Assembly: GCA_001936135.1 (NCBI GenBank)
Contig: CP012820.1
Coordinates: 1,984,001 to 2,048,000, forward strand
DNA length: 64,000 nucleotides
Source of the DNA: Saccharomycopsis fibuligera x Saccharomycopsis cf. fibuligera
Lineage: Eukaryota; Ascomycota; Saccharomycetes; Ascoideales; Saccharomycopsidaceae
Direction: 5' to 3'
The notes beneath the pieces were generated by a model. It made no database searches, had not been told where the DNA came from, and worked only from the letters and a program-made list of their open reading frames with translations. Both the position numbers and the translations under genes were made by a program. Positions 62,950-64,000 of the stretch are shown here, in pieces. Every line of letters starts with the position of its first letter. Within the stretch, counting starts at the first letter, position 1.

Positions 62950-63531
62950 TCAGTTTTTCAATGCTTCTTCTTGACCAGACAATAACGTGAAAGTACCAGC
63001 TTGTAACTTCTCTCTACCTTTCAAAAAATCCAATTCCATAACGAACAAGAATTCCAAGATCTTGACTTGTTCTTCTTTCAAAACCAATTCACCAGCAGCT
63101 TGAGCACTACCGCCAGTGGCCAAGATGTCATCAACAATGATAACGCTAGAGTTTGGCTTGATAGCACCTTTTTGCATTTCAAACACATCTTCACCGTATT
63201 CTTTCTTGAAGACAACTTGATTCACGGCACCTGGCAATTTACCTGGCTTTCTCACTGGAATGAAACCAGCGTTCAAGGCAAGGGCCAAAGCTGGACCAAA
63301 CAAAAAGCCTCTAGATTCCAAACCGACAACATAATCAATCTTTTGGCCCGCAAAAGCTTCGGTTAAATGAAGTTTGAAGGCATCAACCAACTTTTGAAAA
63401 TCAGCAGGGTTGGCAAAGATTGGCAAGAAATCTTCAAACAAGATACCTTCTTGCGGAAAGTTTGGGTACTGTTTTAAACAGGATTTTAACTCTTTGGAAT
63501 ATTGCTGAAGCTTTTCTGAGGCAGATGGCAT
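62950..63531 (-). CDS. APT1: Adenine phosphoribosyltransferase
   Basis: Purine-salvage enzyme that makes AMP from adenine and PRPP in the cytosol. The 193-residue protein (187 in S. cerevisiae Apt1) starts MPSASEKLQQYSKELKSC and is a single exon. Diagnostic blocks are YPNFPQEGILFEDFLPIF, YVVGLESRGFLFGPALA, PVRKPGKLPG and the PRPP-binding loop IIVDDILATGGSAQAA (about 130-145). S. cerevisiae has two copies from the genome duplication, Apt1 and the inactive Apt2; the intact loop here indicates an active enzyme. Codons are biased to well-expressed choices (GGT, AAG, TTG). Confidence 0.96.
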   Translation of the reverse strand: MPSASEKLQQYSKELKSCLKQYPNFPQEGILFEDFLPIFANPADFQKLVDAFKLHLTEAFAGQKIDYVVGLESRGFLFGPALALALNAGFIPVRKPGKLPGAVNQVVFKKEYGEDVFEMQKGAIKPNSSVIIVDDILATGGSAQAAGELVLKEEQVKILEFLFVMELDFLKGREKLQAGTFTLLSGQEEALKN

Positions 63532-64000
63532 TATGAAATAGAGGTGGTTGATATCGGTACTCGAGCAGATAGTGGTTAATTGGCAATTATGTTCTCATCA
63601 AATTGTAAATTTTTTTTTCTTGTTTTGTTTTTCTCTTCTCCTTTTTTTTTTCCTGATTTGGCAAATTACTACCGGGTAGTGTCATAAGCGCATAATCCTG
63701 CATATCAGGATAATTCGAAATAGTGAGTTGACCACGACAATTATCTAGTTTGTAAGCACTTTCTGCTTTGAACCTGTAGCAATATTTTTATGGTATCCTC
63801 ATTGAGAAGCATTAAAAAAAATGAAGTACATTATGCGGTGAAGTTTCTTCCAAGAATGTGAAGATTATCAGGTAGTGAACTTTGAAATAATAGGCTCAGT
63901 ATTGAATACCTGTTTTGCCGCAATTGAAATGTTTAAGGATGAATGTTATTACGAGCTTTTTCTTTATTTTTCGAAAAGAGCAGAAATTTACAAGGAAACA
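63532..64000. other. Upstream region of APT1
   Basis: Contains T-rich promoter tracts near 63608-63652. No start of a further gene is recognisable before the window ends. Confidence 0.4.

Noticed and set aside
1-64000. tRNA genes and transposons
   Set aside because: I looked for B-box GGTTCGA-type motifs with a matching acceptor stem, and for reverse transcriptase, integrase or transposase motifs. The few B-box-like strings lie inside coding sequence, so nothing is called. A covariance scan would be decisive.

Overview
The window is nuclear DNA of a budding yeast (Saccharomycetes). Most protein genes are single open frames. The introns that I could reconstruct are short (66-234 bases), mostly with GTATGT-type donors and a TACTAAC or CTAAC branch site. 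Familiar yeast genes are present: RAD54, LST8, RPT2, APS1, DOT1, SSN2/MED13, TAF11, APT1 and MIX14. Base composition is AT-rich apart from a GC-rich first 1.15 kb. I cannot fix the species. Gene content and intron style fit the Saccharomycetaceae/Saccharomycodaceae better than filamentous fungi, and a Saccharomycodes-like yeast is only a guess.

Layout. 1-1.5 kb is a GC-rich stretch without a convincing gene. 1.5-5.1 kb holds a secreted cerevisin-type subtilase and a GH18 chitinase that ends in RDEL. 5.9-12 kb holds RAD54, a spliced SET-MYND (SMYD-type) gene and LST8. 12-18.5 kb is gene-poor, with one spliced CYSTM-type gene and one doubtful 99-residue frame. 18.5-28 kb holds spliced MIX14, a membrane-anchored histidine-phosphatase-like protein with a degenerate active site, three-exon RPT2, a spliced CXXC zinc-binding protein (DUF866), spliced APS1 and an MNN2-family mannosyltransferase. 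28-30 kb is a low-complexity gene desert containing a clear hairpin. 30-45 kb holds an FLC/TRP-like membrane protein, an alpha/beta-hydrolase-like protein, DOT1 and a very large SSN2/MED13 with a 375-base GAA/TTC tract. 45-57 kb is more accessory: an orphan secretory membrane protein, a second subtilase, a coiled-coil protein, a 2-oxoglutarate-oxygenase-like protein and a second chitinase. 57-63.5 kb holds a WRAP73/WDR8-like WD protein, TAF11 and APT1.

Functional themes. DOT1, the SET-MYND protein, MED13 and TAF11 act in chromatin and transcription, and RAD54 in recombination. RPT2 serves proteolysis, APS1 and the mannosyltransferase serve Golgi traffic and glycosylation, and LST8 serves TOR signalling. 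The secreted set (two subtilases, two chitinases, the phosphatase-like protein and the orphan membrane protein) is the less conserved layer. The subtilase and chitinase families each occur twice here.

Six genes contain introns that hide exons from a plain frame search: SET-MYND, CYSTM, MIX14, RPT2, the DUF866 protein and APS1. I reconstructed them from splice signals and family termini. I saw no tRNA, rRNA, CRISPR array or transposon.
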